Positions 18,115 to 28,463 of a stretch of 64,000 bases of DNA are shown piece after piece; within the stretch, counting starts at the first letter, position 1, and each line of letters opens with the position of its first letter. The notes below the pieces were generated by a model. It was not told the origin of the DNA. It saw only the letters and a list, made by a program, of their open reading frames with translations, and ran no database searches. This DNA comes from Thalassoglobus sp. JC818. GTDB taxonomy: Bacteria > Planctomycetota > Planctomycetia > Planctomycetales > Planctomycetaceae. Made by a program: the position numbers and the translations under genes. The DNA lies in contig NZ_JBFEFI010000005.1 in the NCBI RefSeq assembly GCF_040717535.1, positions 463,987-527,986 on the forward strand. Direction: 5' to 3'.

Positions 18115-20136
18115 ATGCGAAGTCACACCAGCTTGCATGTTTTCGTCGCGCTGCTGTTTTCCAGCCTTATGCTGTCGACCAATGTCAGGGCCGAAGACGA
18201 TTCCAACTGGCTGCCCAAGTTTCTCGAAGCGGAAACGCAAAAGTGTGCTGAGTTGACTGTCGCAGCGATGTCGAATCTCGACACCTGGAAGCAAAAGAAA
18301 CCGGAGTACCTCCAACAGCTTCAGCAGATGCTAGGACTTTCCCCCTGGCCTGAACGAACACCTCTCAATGCAAAAGTGACAGCGACTCATCAACGCGACG
18401 GCGTGATCGTCGAGAACATTGTGTTCGAGTCAATGCCCGGCCTGTATGTGACAGGCAACTTCTACCGCCCGGAAACACAAACTGAGCCACTGCCTGCCAT
18501 TCTTTACGTGTGTGGTCATGCCCGAGTTCGTGAGAATGGAATCAACTACGGTAATAAGGTCAGCTATCACCATCATGGTGTCTGGTTTGCACAGAACGGA
18601 TACGTCTGCTTGACCATCGACACGATTCAGCTTGGCGAGATTGAAGGCTTGCACCACGGAACTTACCGCGAAGGAATGTGGTGGTGGCACAATCGCGGAT
18701 ACACGCCCGCCGGTGTGGAAGCCTGGAACGGAATTCGGTCGCTGGACTATCTTGAGTCTCGCCCGGAAGTCGACTCCAAGCGATTTGGAATGACAGGGCG
18801 TTCAGGTGGAGGCGCTTACACCTGGTGGGTCGCCGCTCTCGACGAACGCATCGCCGCAGCGGTCCCCGTTGCTGGGATCACAAGCCTCCAGAATCATGTG
18901 ATCGACGATTGCATCGAGGGGCACTGCGACTGCATGTTTCAGGTGAACGCCTATCAATGGGACTTTCCGATTGTCGCAGCTTTGATCGCCCCGCGTCCGC
19001 TATTGATCTCCAACACTGACAAAGACTCCATCTTCCCTTTGGATGGAGTTGTTGATGTCTACATGAAGACGCGACACCTGTACGAATTGTACGGTCAGCT
19101 TGATCACATCGGCCTCAACATCACAGAGGGACCGCATAAAGACACGCAACGCTTACAAGTCAGCGCATTTCATTGGTTCAACCGTTTCCTCAAAGGCGAG
19201 GACCAACCCATTGAATCCGTCGCTGAAAAGATCTTTACCAAAGAAGAACTGAAAGTCTTCGACACGATCCCAGCAGATGAACGAACATCAACCATTCACG
19301 AATCGTTCGTTCCCATTGCCGATCTTCAGATTCCTCAAACCACCTCGGAACAACTTGAACTCGCCAATAAACTGCAATCCGAACTCTTGAAGACGAGTTT
19401 CCGCAACTGGCCGAACTCGGACAGCGACGGCCCAGTCCAATTCGAACCTGTTCAAGAAACGAAGAGCGATGGACTCATGCTGCGAGAGTTCAAACTCGCC
19501 AGCGACGCAAGTTGCAGCCTTCCCGTCTTCGTGGTCTTGAGTGATCAAGTAAGCACGCCGAAGGCATTGGAATTCGTCGTTTGTGACGACTCCACATGGA
19601 GCAGATTTGCGAAACAAGTCGGCGAGCATTTTCCGACTCATCCGAATGTCACCGTTTCCAATCAAGCTGAGAACCAAACTCTGGAAGCAGATGAGGCTGT
19701 GGACGTTTCGATGCTGATTGAATCATTGAGAGAGTCTGACTCTTTAAAAGGAAAAGCACTCGCCTTCCTCGCTCCACGTGGGTTTGGGGCTTCCGCATGG
19801 CCGTCCGAACTCCGCGCAGCCACGCATGCGAAACGAAGGCTTGCTCTCCTCGGTCACACCTTGGACAGCCTGAGAGTCTTTGACATCGTGGAGGCCTGCA
19901 AAGGGCTGCACCAACAACCAGAATTCTCAAATGTAGAACTGACAGTTTCCGGCCCTAAAGATATTGCAGGAGTCGTGACAACCGCCGCCCTGATTTCGCC
20001 ATTGATCGATCGCGTCGAACTGCCGTCAGCCGATCAAGTTTCTCCACCGGAATTGTTGATGTCCGATCAAGTTGTTCCGTTCGATACGTTGACGAAGCTT
20101 GTGGCACTGACGAAGGTGCAAGCCGAAAACGAATAG
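18115..20136 (+). CDS. Secreted alpha/beta-hydrolase (acetyl xylan esterase-like)
   Basis: A 673-residue exported esterase or peptidase-like hydrolase. The chosen ATG gives a clean signal peptide (MRSHTSLHVFVALLFSSLML, cleavage after NVRA). The hydrolase core (about 60-370) has PGLYVTGNFYRP, ILYVCGHA (oxyanion region), the nucleophile elbow GMTGRSGGGAYTWW, the acid Asp in NTDKDSIFPLDG and the His in EGPHKDTQ. Planctomycete homologues are usually labelled acetyl xylan esterase or prolyl oligopeptidase family. The last 270 residues form an extra domain with no recognised motif. Its position after a GH10-like gene on the same strand fits removal of acyl groups from plant or algal polysaccharide, but the 194-base gap leaves an operon open. 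Confidence 0.82.
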   Translation: MRSHTSLHVFVALLFSSLMLSTNVRAEDDSNWLPKFLEAETQKCAELTVAAMSNLDTWKQKKPEYLQQLQQMLGLSPWPERTPLNAKVTATHQRDGVIVENIVFESMPGLYVTGNFYRPETQTEPLPAILYVCGHARVRENGINYGNKVSYHHHGVWFAQNGYVCLTIDTIQLGEIEGLHHGTYREGMWWWHNRGYTPAGVEAWNGIRSLDYLESRPEVDSKRFGMTGRSGGGAYTWWVAALDERIAAAVPVAGITSLQNHVIDDCIEGHCDCMFQVNAYQWDFPIVAALIAPRPLLISNTDKDSIFPLDGVVDVYMKTRHLYELYGQLDHIGLNITEGPHKDTQRLQVSAFHWFNRFLKGEDQPIESVAEKIFTKEELKVFDTIPADERTSTIHESFVPIADLQIPQTTSEQLELANKLQSELLKTSFRNWPNSDSDGPVQFEPVQETKSDGLMLREFKLASDASCSLPVFVVLSDQVSTPKALEFVVCDDSTWSRFAKQVGEHFPTHPNVTVSNQAENQTLEADEAVDVSMLIESLRESDSLKGKALAFLAPRGFGASAWPSELRAATHAKRRLALLGHTLDSLRVFDIVEACKGLHQQPEFSNVELTVSGPKDIAGVVTTAALISPLIDRVELPSADQVSPPELLMSDQVVPFDTLTKLVALTKVQAENE

Positions 20137-20274
20137 CGGAATCTCGTTCCGGTTCGTCACTGTTACTCGACACGAGCGGTCGCTGCTATTGTGCGATTTG
20201 ATGAGAGCGGGGACAACGTGAAGCGATCTTTCGAGCACTTTCTGATTTTGCCTGCACGATCTCGCATGAGCAAG

Positions 20275-20333
20275 CACAGCCTTTTGACTTATGAAACAAA
20301 GCGAGCGAGTGCATAGGAAAGAGCAACTTGCGC
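20275..20333 (+). repeat. Dispersed 59-bp repeat, copy 2
   Basis: Same orientation as 8734-8792, with 11 mismatches in 59. Its right end meets the stop codon of the HisA-like gene, so the repeat lies in the tail-to-tail gap between the esterase and that gene. Confidence 0.75.
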
Positions 20334-21067
20334 TAGGTTTTGCTGAGTCGCTTCACTTCCGCCGGAGAAATCTGTCCGTCATGCAGTGCAGATGCAACGA
20401 GGAGTCCGTCGATATCGCACGCATTTTGAAGTTCTTCGATCTCCTCCCAGTTGCGGATGCCTCCTCCCGTCCAGATTTTCGCCTGTGGGTTCCTTTCCAA
20501 GATCGATTGGCAAACCCCAAGAGTTTGAAGACCTCCATTCATGCCGACAGCGGCGAGGTCGAGGACAATGTATTTGGTTAGACCGAAGCCTGAAACACGG
20601 TCAACAATTTCGAGCGTCGTATTGTTCTCACCGAGAACGCCCATCGGATCGCTGTTCATGAGATCGAGACTGAACCTGAGAGAAGTTGTCGGGATCACCT
20701 CGAGGAGTTGTTCAAGAGCCTTCCAGTCGGCGAGGGTTTCAAGAGGAACAATGATCTCTTCGACAGCGAATTGCCTCAGTCGTTCAGCAGTCTGAAGTGA
20801 AACGCTTCCGCAGTCGACTGAGATTTGAAACCCGGATTCAACGAGTTCACCAATCGTCTCAAAATCGGGCTGCGCTTCAGCAATCGCATCGAGGTCGGCA
20901 ACATAAACTCTTGTCAGCCCAAAACGTTCACGAAACGCACGAGCTGTCGCAAGCGGTTCAGAGCCCTCAACCAGACAACTCTGATTCGGTTTGTATTCAT
21001 CCCGTCGCCCGGCGATTCCGCGAACCACCTGACCGCCCATTAAGTCGAGAACAGGAACGATCTGCAT
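20333..21067 (-). CDS. HisA/HisF-related protein of the archaeal/C1-associated type
   Basis: A 244-residue TIM-barrel protein related to HisA: MQIVPVLDLMGGQVVRGIAG, then VYVADLDAI, VDCGSV, FSLDLMNSDPMG, KYIVLDLAAVGMNGG and IWTGGGIRN. Both phosphate-binding repeats are present, but the sequence departs from true HisA (for example YKPNQS after the first loop, and EIIVPLETL), and no his gene is adjacent. It fits the family first described from methanogens (TIGR00734, hisA/hisF-related), which to my knowledge also occurs in bacteria with tetrahydromethanopterin-dependent C1 genes, including planctomycetes. A role in cofactor synthesis or C1 metabolism is inferred and the reaction is not known to me. 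Confidence 0.8.
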   Translation of the reverse strand: MQIVPVLDLMGGQVVRGIAGRRDEYKPNQSCLVEGSEPLATARAFRERFGLTRVYVADLDAIAEAQPDFETIGELVESGFQISVDCGSVSLQTAERLRQFAVEEIIVPLETLADWKALEQLLEVIPTTSLRFSLDLMNSDPMGVLGENNTTLEIVDRVSGFGLTKYIVLDLAAVGMNGGLQTLGVCQSILERNPQAKIWTGGGIRNWEEIEELQNACDIDGLLVASALHDGQISPAEVKRLSKT

Positions 21068-21196
21068 TGAAGCACTCGGGGAATTGTCAGAAAACTCTCG
21101 GGCTTTTTACAGGCACGGCTGTACCGTCAAGGTGCCTCAGCGAAACGATGACATCAGCCTCATCATTCAGTCACTCGCTGACGCGTCCACAAGATG

Positions 21197-21232
21197 AAAA
21201 AAGCCCCAGTCGTGTCGATCCACAACCGGGGC
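21197..21232 (-). terminator. Rho-independent terminator of eno
   Basis: On the minus strand GCCCCGGTTGTG pairs imperfectly with CACGACTGGGGC around a short GATCGA loop and is followed by six T. It begins about 100 bases after the eno stop. Confidence 0.85.
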
Positions 21233-21330
21233 AATTTCAACTTGAAGTCTCATTGTCTCCAAATCATCTTCATCGTTCAGTCTGCAGCGAATCGCATTGG
21301 CGAATGCCACTGACTTCGAATGAAGAATGT

Positions 21331-22961
<1,631 letters not shown>

Positions 22962-24155
22962 ATGTTTAAGAAGACATTCTTGGCAATCCTGACCGCAACT
23001 GGAGTGCTGTCATTCTGCCAGATCAGTCACGCTCAAATGTTCTTCGAAGCGGACTGGGTCTTTATGGATCGCGACAACGATGGAGACGGAAACATCGTCG
23101 CTGGACCAGAATCACTCGGTCTTGGAAATAGCGACTACGACTTCTCATCCGGTTACCGACTCATTCTCGGTGGTCAACTGGGATGTGTCGACATCGACTC
23201 TTCATGGACTCAACTGGATACCTGGGAATCCAGCGACTCCGGAACTTTCAACGGCGACGTCCTCTTCGACGACACTGCCGGAGGCGGATTCTTCCCTGCT
23301 GGTGGCAACTCGCTGAACCGAGCATTGGGTCTCAGTCAGGCCGCCACTCTGGTCGGAGCCGAAATCGACGAAACAGAGTTTCTGAGAGCCACGGATCCGA
23401 TGGATGCAGGCTATTCACCACGTTGGACATCGTTCTCGGAATCGAACTACTCCGACTTCGAATTGAATATCGGAACCAACCGTGAGTGTCGACGCTGGCG
23501 TGCATCCGTGGGTTACCGTCACATTGAACTCGACGAGATGAGCGGAGTGACCTTGGGCGGTTTCTTCGACGCAGTCGATGCTGCTGATGGAACACCTGTT
23601 GGCGGACAGCCGAACGATCAGCTTGCTGGTTCATCGCTGGCTGCCGTTGGCTTCGATCCAATCGTGGCGGGTTCACTCGACGGATTCGCAACACCAGCCG
23701 GACCTGATTCGATTCTCTATCAAGTACGCGGAGATGCTTCGAACGAACTGGATGGTGCTCAGGCAACATTCGCAGGTCGACTCTTCGACGGCGACTGGGT
23801 CACGATCGAAGGCTACGGCAAAGCTGGTATCTTCCACAACAACATGCATGGTAGCGTCGGTGAAACCGTCGTCGCCACCGGAAACGGAAACGCCGCTTAC
23901 CGTCGTCGACTCTCTGACAGTGAAATCGGGGCTGCCTTCGCTGGAAACCTTGGCTTCACCGCGACTGTCTCTCTGACCGACTACATCAACCTGGTGACCG
24001 GTTACGAAGCACTCTTCCTGTCAGGTGTCGCTCTGGGACCAGATCAGATCAACGGTCTCTCGACAAACTTGCTCGGAAATCGCCGCTACAGTGTCGAGAA
24101 CGATGGATCAGTCATTGCTCACGGTGGTCGTCTCGGACTCGAGATCCTCTGGTAA
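22962..24155 (+). CDS. BBP7-type outer-membrane beta-barrel protein
   Basis: A 397-residue exported protein. From the ATG at 22962 there is a signal peptide (MFKKTFLAILTATGVLSFCQ, cleavage after SHA). The mature protein is made of alternating strands with many Asp, Gly and aromatic residues (FFEADWVFMDRDND, GYRLILGGQLGCVDIDSSW, RWRASVGYRHIELDE, LGLEILW), a pattern of beta-barrel porins. It ends in Trp. The opening residues (EADWVFMDRD) match the planctomycete family BBP7 (formerly DUF1551). Porins of this family are usually short-range transporters or structural proteins of the outer membrane; the solute is unknown. It converges on the D-threonine-aldolase-like gene. Confidence 0.8.
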   Translation: MFKKTFLAILTATGVLSFCQISHAQMFFEADWVFMDRDNDGDGNIVAGPESLGLGNSDYDFSSGYRLILGGQLGCVDIDSSWTQLDTWESSDSGTFNGDVLFDDTAGGGFFPAGGNSLNRALGLSQAATLVGAEIDETEFLRATDPMDAGYSPRWTSFSESNYSDFELNIGTNRECRRWRASVGYRHIELDEMSGVTLGGFFDAVDAADGTPVGGQPNDQLAGSSLAAVGFDPIVAGSLDGFATPAGPDSILYQVRGDASNELDGAQATFAGRLFDGDWVTIEGYGKAGIFHNNMHGSVGETVVATGNGNAAYRRRLSDSEIGAAFAGNLGFTATVSLTDYINLVTGYEALFLSGVALGPDQINGLSTNLLGNRRYSVENDGSVIAHGGRLGLEILW

Positions 24156-24264
24156 GCACTGCTTAGAAGCCGTCGCTGCAATCAAGTCGTACTCCCGAAG
24201 ACTCGCGTGAACAATAGACTCAGCAAGTTCATGCGAGTTCGGGACGACCTTCTCAGAAAGCTGT

Positions 24265-25371
24265 CTACTGAATCTTTCCTCGACCAACGATTGGCAGGAT
24301 TCGCTCAACTGAATTGTCCCGCAACCCGTAGAATCGGTCGTAGAGCAGAGTCGTCAAGTCGCTGTAACCGGGGACGACAACTACCTTGTCCCCAATGATC
24401 AGATTTCTGGACTCTGGGCCAAGCTCAACCACCGTATGTTCCGCACTGAAGGAGTTGATCGATGCGTCGGTCAACTCCTTTCCGTTTGCCAACTTCGAAA
24501 TTCGCGGCGGATAGATCTCGGAGTGCATGGACTTACGGCCAATGTCCAGCACCGCTTGCATCAGGCTCGGTCGGCTAACCACTGTCGCCACGACTCCCAA
24601 AGCTGGCTTCAGCCCGGTGACTCCACACATCTCTGAATAAAACGGATCACCGAAGATTCCGCCACCTGCCTGAATCTCTGTCACAGCAGGCAAATGGGCT
24701 GTCACCTGATAGGAACCAGTCCCGCCAGCGGAGACGATGTCGCAGCACATTCCGTCGCGGATCATTCGGTCGCGCTGACGTTCGAGCAAGGACATCGCAA
24801 TCCCGATGCGATTTCGCTTGCGCTTAGGATCTGGTTCGGTCAACAGATGACCTTCATAGCCCATGATCCCCACGAGCCGAACTCCCGGCAATCGATCAAT
24901 TCCGCGAACCAGTTGATCGGCGTCAGGACCGGGACGAACTCCGACGCGGTTCATTCCGATGTCGAGTTCAACAATGACGCGACAAATAACTCCCGACTGG
25001 CGACAGACATCGGAGAGTGCTTCCGCCTGCACGAAGTGATCGCAGGTGACGATGGGATCTCCATCGCGACAAATGCGCACGATGCGCTCGAGCTTTTGCT
25101 CTCCGACGATCAAGTTCGCGATCAAGACATCGGGAATTTGGTTCTCGACGAAAGTCTCTGCTTCCGACGACTTCGCTGCCGTCACGCCAATCGCTCCAGC
25201 AGCGAGTTCTTGGAGCGCGATCTCCGGAACCTTGTGACACTTCGCATGCGGTCGCCACGCTTTTCCTGCATCGTGAATCTCAGTCGACATGGCACGAACG
25301 TTTTCGTCGAGCACGTCGAGATCGATGCAAAGAGCGGGCGTATCAAGTTCACTCAGATGGCGACCAATCAT
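24265..25371 (-). CDS. D-threonine aldolase/D-serine dehydratase-like PLP enzyme lacking zinc ligands
   Basis: A fold-type III PLP protein of 368 residues. The N-terminal barrel has LDTPALCIDLDVLDENV, the PLP lysine in RPHAKCHKVPEIA, VIVELDIGMNRVGVRPG and IMGYEGHL, VSAGGTGSY. In active D-TA and DSD1-type enzymes the C-terminal domain has a His-x-Cys or His-Cys pair that binds the metal next to the substrate. Here the aligned loop reads VVVPGYSDLTTLLYD, with Tyr and Ser where His and Cys are expected. It overlaps the GH88 gene by 4 bases (ATGA) and is translated after it, so it is likely to be part of a sugar-degradation unit. A racemase or lyase that does not need the metal is possible. A second paralogue at 49209 keeps the His and Cys. 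Confidence 0.82.
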   Translation of the reverse strand: MIGRHLSELDTPALCIDLDVLDENVRAMSTEIHDAGKAWRPHAKCHKVPEIALQELAAGAIGVTAAKSSEAETFVENQIPDVLIANLIVGEQKLERIVRICRDGDPIVTCDHFVQAEALSDVCRQSGVICRVIVELDIGMNRVGVRPGPDADQLVRGIDRLPGVRLVGIMGYEGHLLTEPDPKRKRNRIGIAMSLLERQRDRMIRDGMCCDIVSAGGTGSYQVTAHLPAVTEIQAGGGIFGDPFYSEMCGVTGLKPALGVVATVVSRPSLMQAVLDIGRKSMHSEIYPPRISKLANGKELTDASINSFSAEHTVVELGPESRNLIIGDKVVVVPGYSDLTTLLYDRFYGLRDNSVERILPIVGRGKIQ

Positions 25372-26768
25372 GCTCCTGCTGACGCATCTTCTGTCGGACC
25401 AAAGAACGTGTAGTACGGTTGACCGAGTGCCATTCGCTGGACCATGAGTGCAGCTTCACGCAAGTGATAATCGCCCCACATACACGATTCGCCACACGGG
25501 ACAAGCCGTCCCTCAGGAATGTAGTCCCAGCCACGTGGTCGATGATAAATCGAATGCAGAAGCAACCCCTGATGCGCCGGATCGAAACTTAGATAAGGCT
25601 CTTCCAGCAGGTTGAAGAGAATCGTCAATCCAGCTTGTGAGTAGCGATCTGCATCGGGACTCGATTGTGTCTTCAGCCAGTTTCCGAGACGCAGAAATCC
25701 TTGAGCTGCAATCGCAGCTGCGGAACTGTCGACCGGCTCAAAGTCGTTGAACGGGTCTGCTTTCTCATTACGATAGTCGCCCAAGTTCTCCAACCCGGGA
25801 GCACCAGTATCCCAATACGGAATCCCGTCGATTGGACTCTCTGAGATGTAATAGTCGCACGCAGCCATCGCAGCATGTGTCATGAACTCTTCAATCTGCT
25901 CGCGGCCTCCAAACACCTCAAGTTCCTCATCTGGGATCTGAGCCAGAAACTCCAATTGCTCGGGATAACCTGCGATGATCCAGGCAGCTCCGCGAGTCCA
26001 AGTTGTGAAGGGACTGTAGCCCTGCTGCGTACTCGGACATCGCAGGCGCCCGTCGTTGATGTTGAACAGACTTTCGTGAGCGACACGACCACGAACGTCG
26101 TAGATGTCGCGTCCTTCGCCATAGAACACATTGGATCGCGACGTCGTTCGGGCGTGCTGAATCAATCGATCAAGGAGAGAAATCGCTTCATCATTTTCCC
26201 CCATCAAACGATGCTTCAGATGATGTGCCAGAGCGAGTGATCGGAGCGACCGAATTGTATCGCAGAACAGTGATTGCGGGCCGTTGAACGAGTAGATGTA
26301 CCCATCGCCGTCAAAGGTTTCGCTCCAGCGGGCAGCTTGTACAGCACCGCTGACCTTGAGTGCCAATTCGTAGCCTGCCAACTCCGATTCCTGGAACGCG
26401 ATGCGGCCCTCAAGCATCAACCTCCGCAGTGCTCCATAAGTGCTGACGTTATTGAATCCGTGATCGTGGACTCCAATATGGCTGATGTGAGGAGCCATTA
26501 ACTGCTGCGTTTTTGTTCTTCCAATCTCCAGAAACTGCTCGTCATCAGTGGCATCAAACTGGAGGATCGCTGAACCGAATTGAAACCCTTGAGTCCACTC
26601 GGTCCAACCCTGGGCTGTGTAATTCCCTTCCACAGTGAAGACGGGCGAGCCGACTTCCGGTCCACACGTTTGCTCGATGGAGAGAATCTTCTCCGCCGAG
26701 GACTGCCACATTCGTTGAATGCCCGGAAGAAGGTCTTGCGGAGTTAACGCATCGTTAATTTCAATCAT
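25368..26768 (-). CDS. Glycosyl hydrolase family 88-like unsaturated uronyl hydrolase
   Basis: A 466-residue (alpha/alpha)6-barrel protein. Blocks that match GH88 unsaturated glucuronyl hydrolases are YTAQGWTEWTQGFQFG, HDHGFNNVSTYGALRRL, ARWSETFDGDGYIY, CDTIRSLRSLALAHHLKHRL, TQQGYSPFTTWTRGAAWIIAGY and PVDSSAAAIAAQGFLRLG. The Asp in the central region (HESLFNINDG, and the CDTI segment) would be the water-activating residues. It has no signal peptide, so it should act on imported unsaturated disaccharides. It overlaps the downstream PLP enzyme by 4 bases. A sulfatase gene lies on the same strand immediately downstream of a DHDPS-family gene, which fits uptake and breakdown of sulfated, uronic-acid-containing glycans. 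Confidence 0.85.
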   Translation of the reverse strand: MIEINDALTPQDLLPGIQRMWQSSAEKILSIEQTCGPEVGSPVFTVEGNYTAQGWTEWTQGFQFGSAILQFDATDDEQFLEIGRTKTQQLMAPHISHIGVHDHGFNNVSTYGALRRLMLEGRIAFQESELAGYELALKVSGAVQAARWSETFDGDGYIYSFNGPQSLFCDTIRSLRSLALAHHLKHRLMGENDEAISLLDRLIQHARTTSRSNVFYGEGRDIYDVRGRVAHESLFNINDGRLRCPSTQQGYSPFTTWTRGAAWIIAGYPEQLEFLAQIPDEELEVFGGREQIEEFMTHAAMAACDYYISESPIDGIPYWDTGAPGLENLGDYRNEKADPFNDFEPVDSSAAAIAAQGFLRLGNWLKTQSSPDADRYSQAGLTILFNLLEEPYLSFDPAHQGLLLHSIYHRPRGWDYIPEGRLVPCGESCMWGDYHLREAALMVQRMALGQPYYTFFGPTEDASAGA

Positions 26769-27019
26769 GAATCGTTTTCGTATCTAAACGACATTTGAAA
26801 GTCGTTGGTATCAATGATGTGGCGGACAGCTACCCTGAAAAGACGTCCTACGATGGAGCAGTCTGACGATGAAGACTTCGCATTTCTCAGCGAACCTCTT
26901 CAGTAGAGGATCGTAATGGACCGACTGAAGAAGCTGAACCATGGAAGTGATTAACTTGTTCTGACCAGTAACACGAACAACTGATTGGCAGTTCATCGAA
27001 TTGAGTCGTTTTTGCTCAA

Positions 27020-28402
27020 TCAATTCTCGCTTGCTGCAGGTTGAACAGTTGCTCCGGTGGTGACATCGACGCTCCAGTCAGCGTGCGCCTGCTTCAATCG
27101 CTTGAAAATCTTTGGCTCGGCTTCTGACAGATCGACTTCCTCCTGAGGATCTTCCTCGAGGTTGAACAGCCTCACGTCAGCTCCATTTCGATCGGAGAGC
27201 AACTTCCAGCTTCCATCTCGAACTGCCCAGCTTTTTCGATACTGCCAGTGTAGCAATCGATCCGGGAGCTCTTTCTGCTCGTACAATACTGATGCAAGAC
27301 TTTGGCCATCGGCAGAAGCGAAACGCTCGCCGCCAGCAATCTCGACGAGTGTCGGCAGAATGTCCATCGTCAATGCGGGGGATGCGGATGTCGTCCCCGG
27401 CAAAACCTTTCCCGGTTGCCATGCCACAAACGGGACACGATGTCCCCCTTCCCACAAACTCCCTTTGTATCCGCTCCACGGAGCGTTCGAGCCTTCCTTC
27501 GTTGCCCCATTATCGGAGAAGAAGAGGACAAGCGTCTGGCCATCGAGTTTGCAACTTTTGAGAGTCTCAACAATCTGTCCGATGCCTCGATCCATCTCAA
27601 CAATCATCTCCTGATAGGCTCGCCCCACGTCTTTAACTTTGGCGTCAGCCAGATCACCAACTCGCCCGCGAACACGCACTGCAGGGTCATTCGGCCCTTG
27701 AAAGGGAGAGTGCACGCACTCGTGAGCAACATACAGGCAGAACGGTTCGTCCTGATGATCGACGATGAAGTCGACTGCATGTTGAGTGACTAAATGTGTC
27801 GTGTATCCCTCTTCGTTGACTCGCTGAGCATTGTGCCACCAGTCGTCAATCCCCATCCGATCCAGGTGTGACTGGTAGCAGACATTCCCACTCACGTACC
27901 CCCAGAAATCATCAAAACCGTGATGCACCGGGTTGTACTGCTTCTCGTATCCCAGGTGCCATTTTCCAATAACGCCGGTGGTGTATCCCAGCTTCTTAAG
28001 CACTTCGGCAAATGTCGTTTCGGAAGTCTGAAGCCCGTGGTGCCTGTTCTGCTTCGGGTCAGCAAAGACCACTTCTTCCATACCGGCCCGCTGTTGGTAC
28101 CGTCCGGTCAGCAAGGCCGCTCGCGTTGGACTGCAGACGGGACCGTTAGAATGGAAATCAGTCAGCATCATCCCTTCGGCTGCCATTCGGTCCAGATGAG
28201 GCGTCTCGTAGGAGGTCGCCCCAAAACAACTGACATCTGCATACCCGAGATCATCAGCCATGATCACCACAAAGTTCGTCGCTGGCGATGATGCTGTCTC
28301 TGCTGCGACGCACGTGTTGCCCAGAAGGATCAGAAGACAAGTCTGAAGAACCGTTCGAGTGAGTCTTCCACATTCGACGACGAATGGAATCCGAAAAGCC
28401 AT
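27020..28402 (-). CDS. Secreted arylsulfatase-family sulfatase
   Basis: A type I sulfatase of 460 residues. The ATG at 28402 has GGAG eight bases upstream; the frame to 28438 adds residues before the signal peptide. Export signal: TVLQTCLLILLGNTCVA. The N-terminal metal motif is NFVVIMADDLGYADVSCFG, and the formylglycine motif is CSPTRAALLTGRY with Cys at about residue 75. Further ligands are GKWHLGYEK, YVAHECVHSPF, FFSDNGATKEG and VPFVAWQPG. A formylglycine-generating or radical SAM maturase is needed but is not in this window. It follows the DHDPS-family gene by 61 bases and probably shares its transcript. The target glycan cannot be read from sequence. Confidence 0.92.
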   Translation of the reverse strand: MAFRIPFVVECGRLTRTVLQTCLLILLGNTCVAAETASSPATNFVVIMADDLGYADVSCFGATSYETPHLDRMAAEGMMLTDFHSNGPVCSPTRAALLTGRYQQRAGMEEVVFADPKQNRHHGLQTSETTFAEVLKKLGYTTGVIGKWHLGYEKQYNPVHHGFDDFWGYVSGNVCYQSHLDRMGIDDWWHNAQRVNEEGYTTHLVTQHAVDFIVDHQDEPFCLYVAHECVHSPFQGPNDPAVRVRGRVGDLADAKVKDVGRAYQEMIVEMDRGIGQIVETLKSCKLDGQTLVLFFSDNGATKEGSNAPWSGYKGSLWEGGHRVPFVAWQPGKVLPGTTSASPALTMDILPTLVEIAGGERFASADGQSLASVLYEQKELPDRLLHWQYRKSWAVRDGSWKLLSDRNGADVRLFNLEEDPQEEVDLSEAEPKIFKRLKQAHADWSVDVTTGATVQPAASEN

Positions 28403-28463
28403 AAAGAACTCCGCTTGCAGATGAGCACGGACGAACAAGCCTCTATCGAGTCAATCGAGGACC

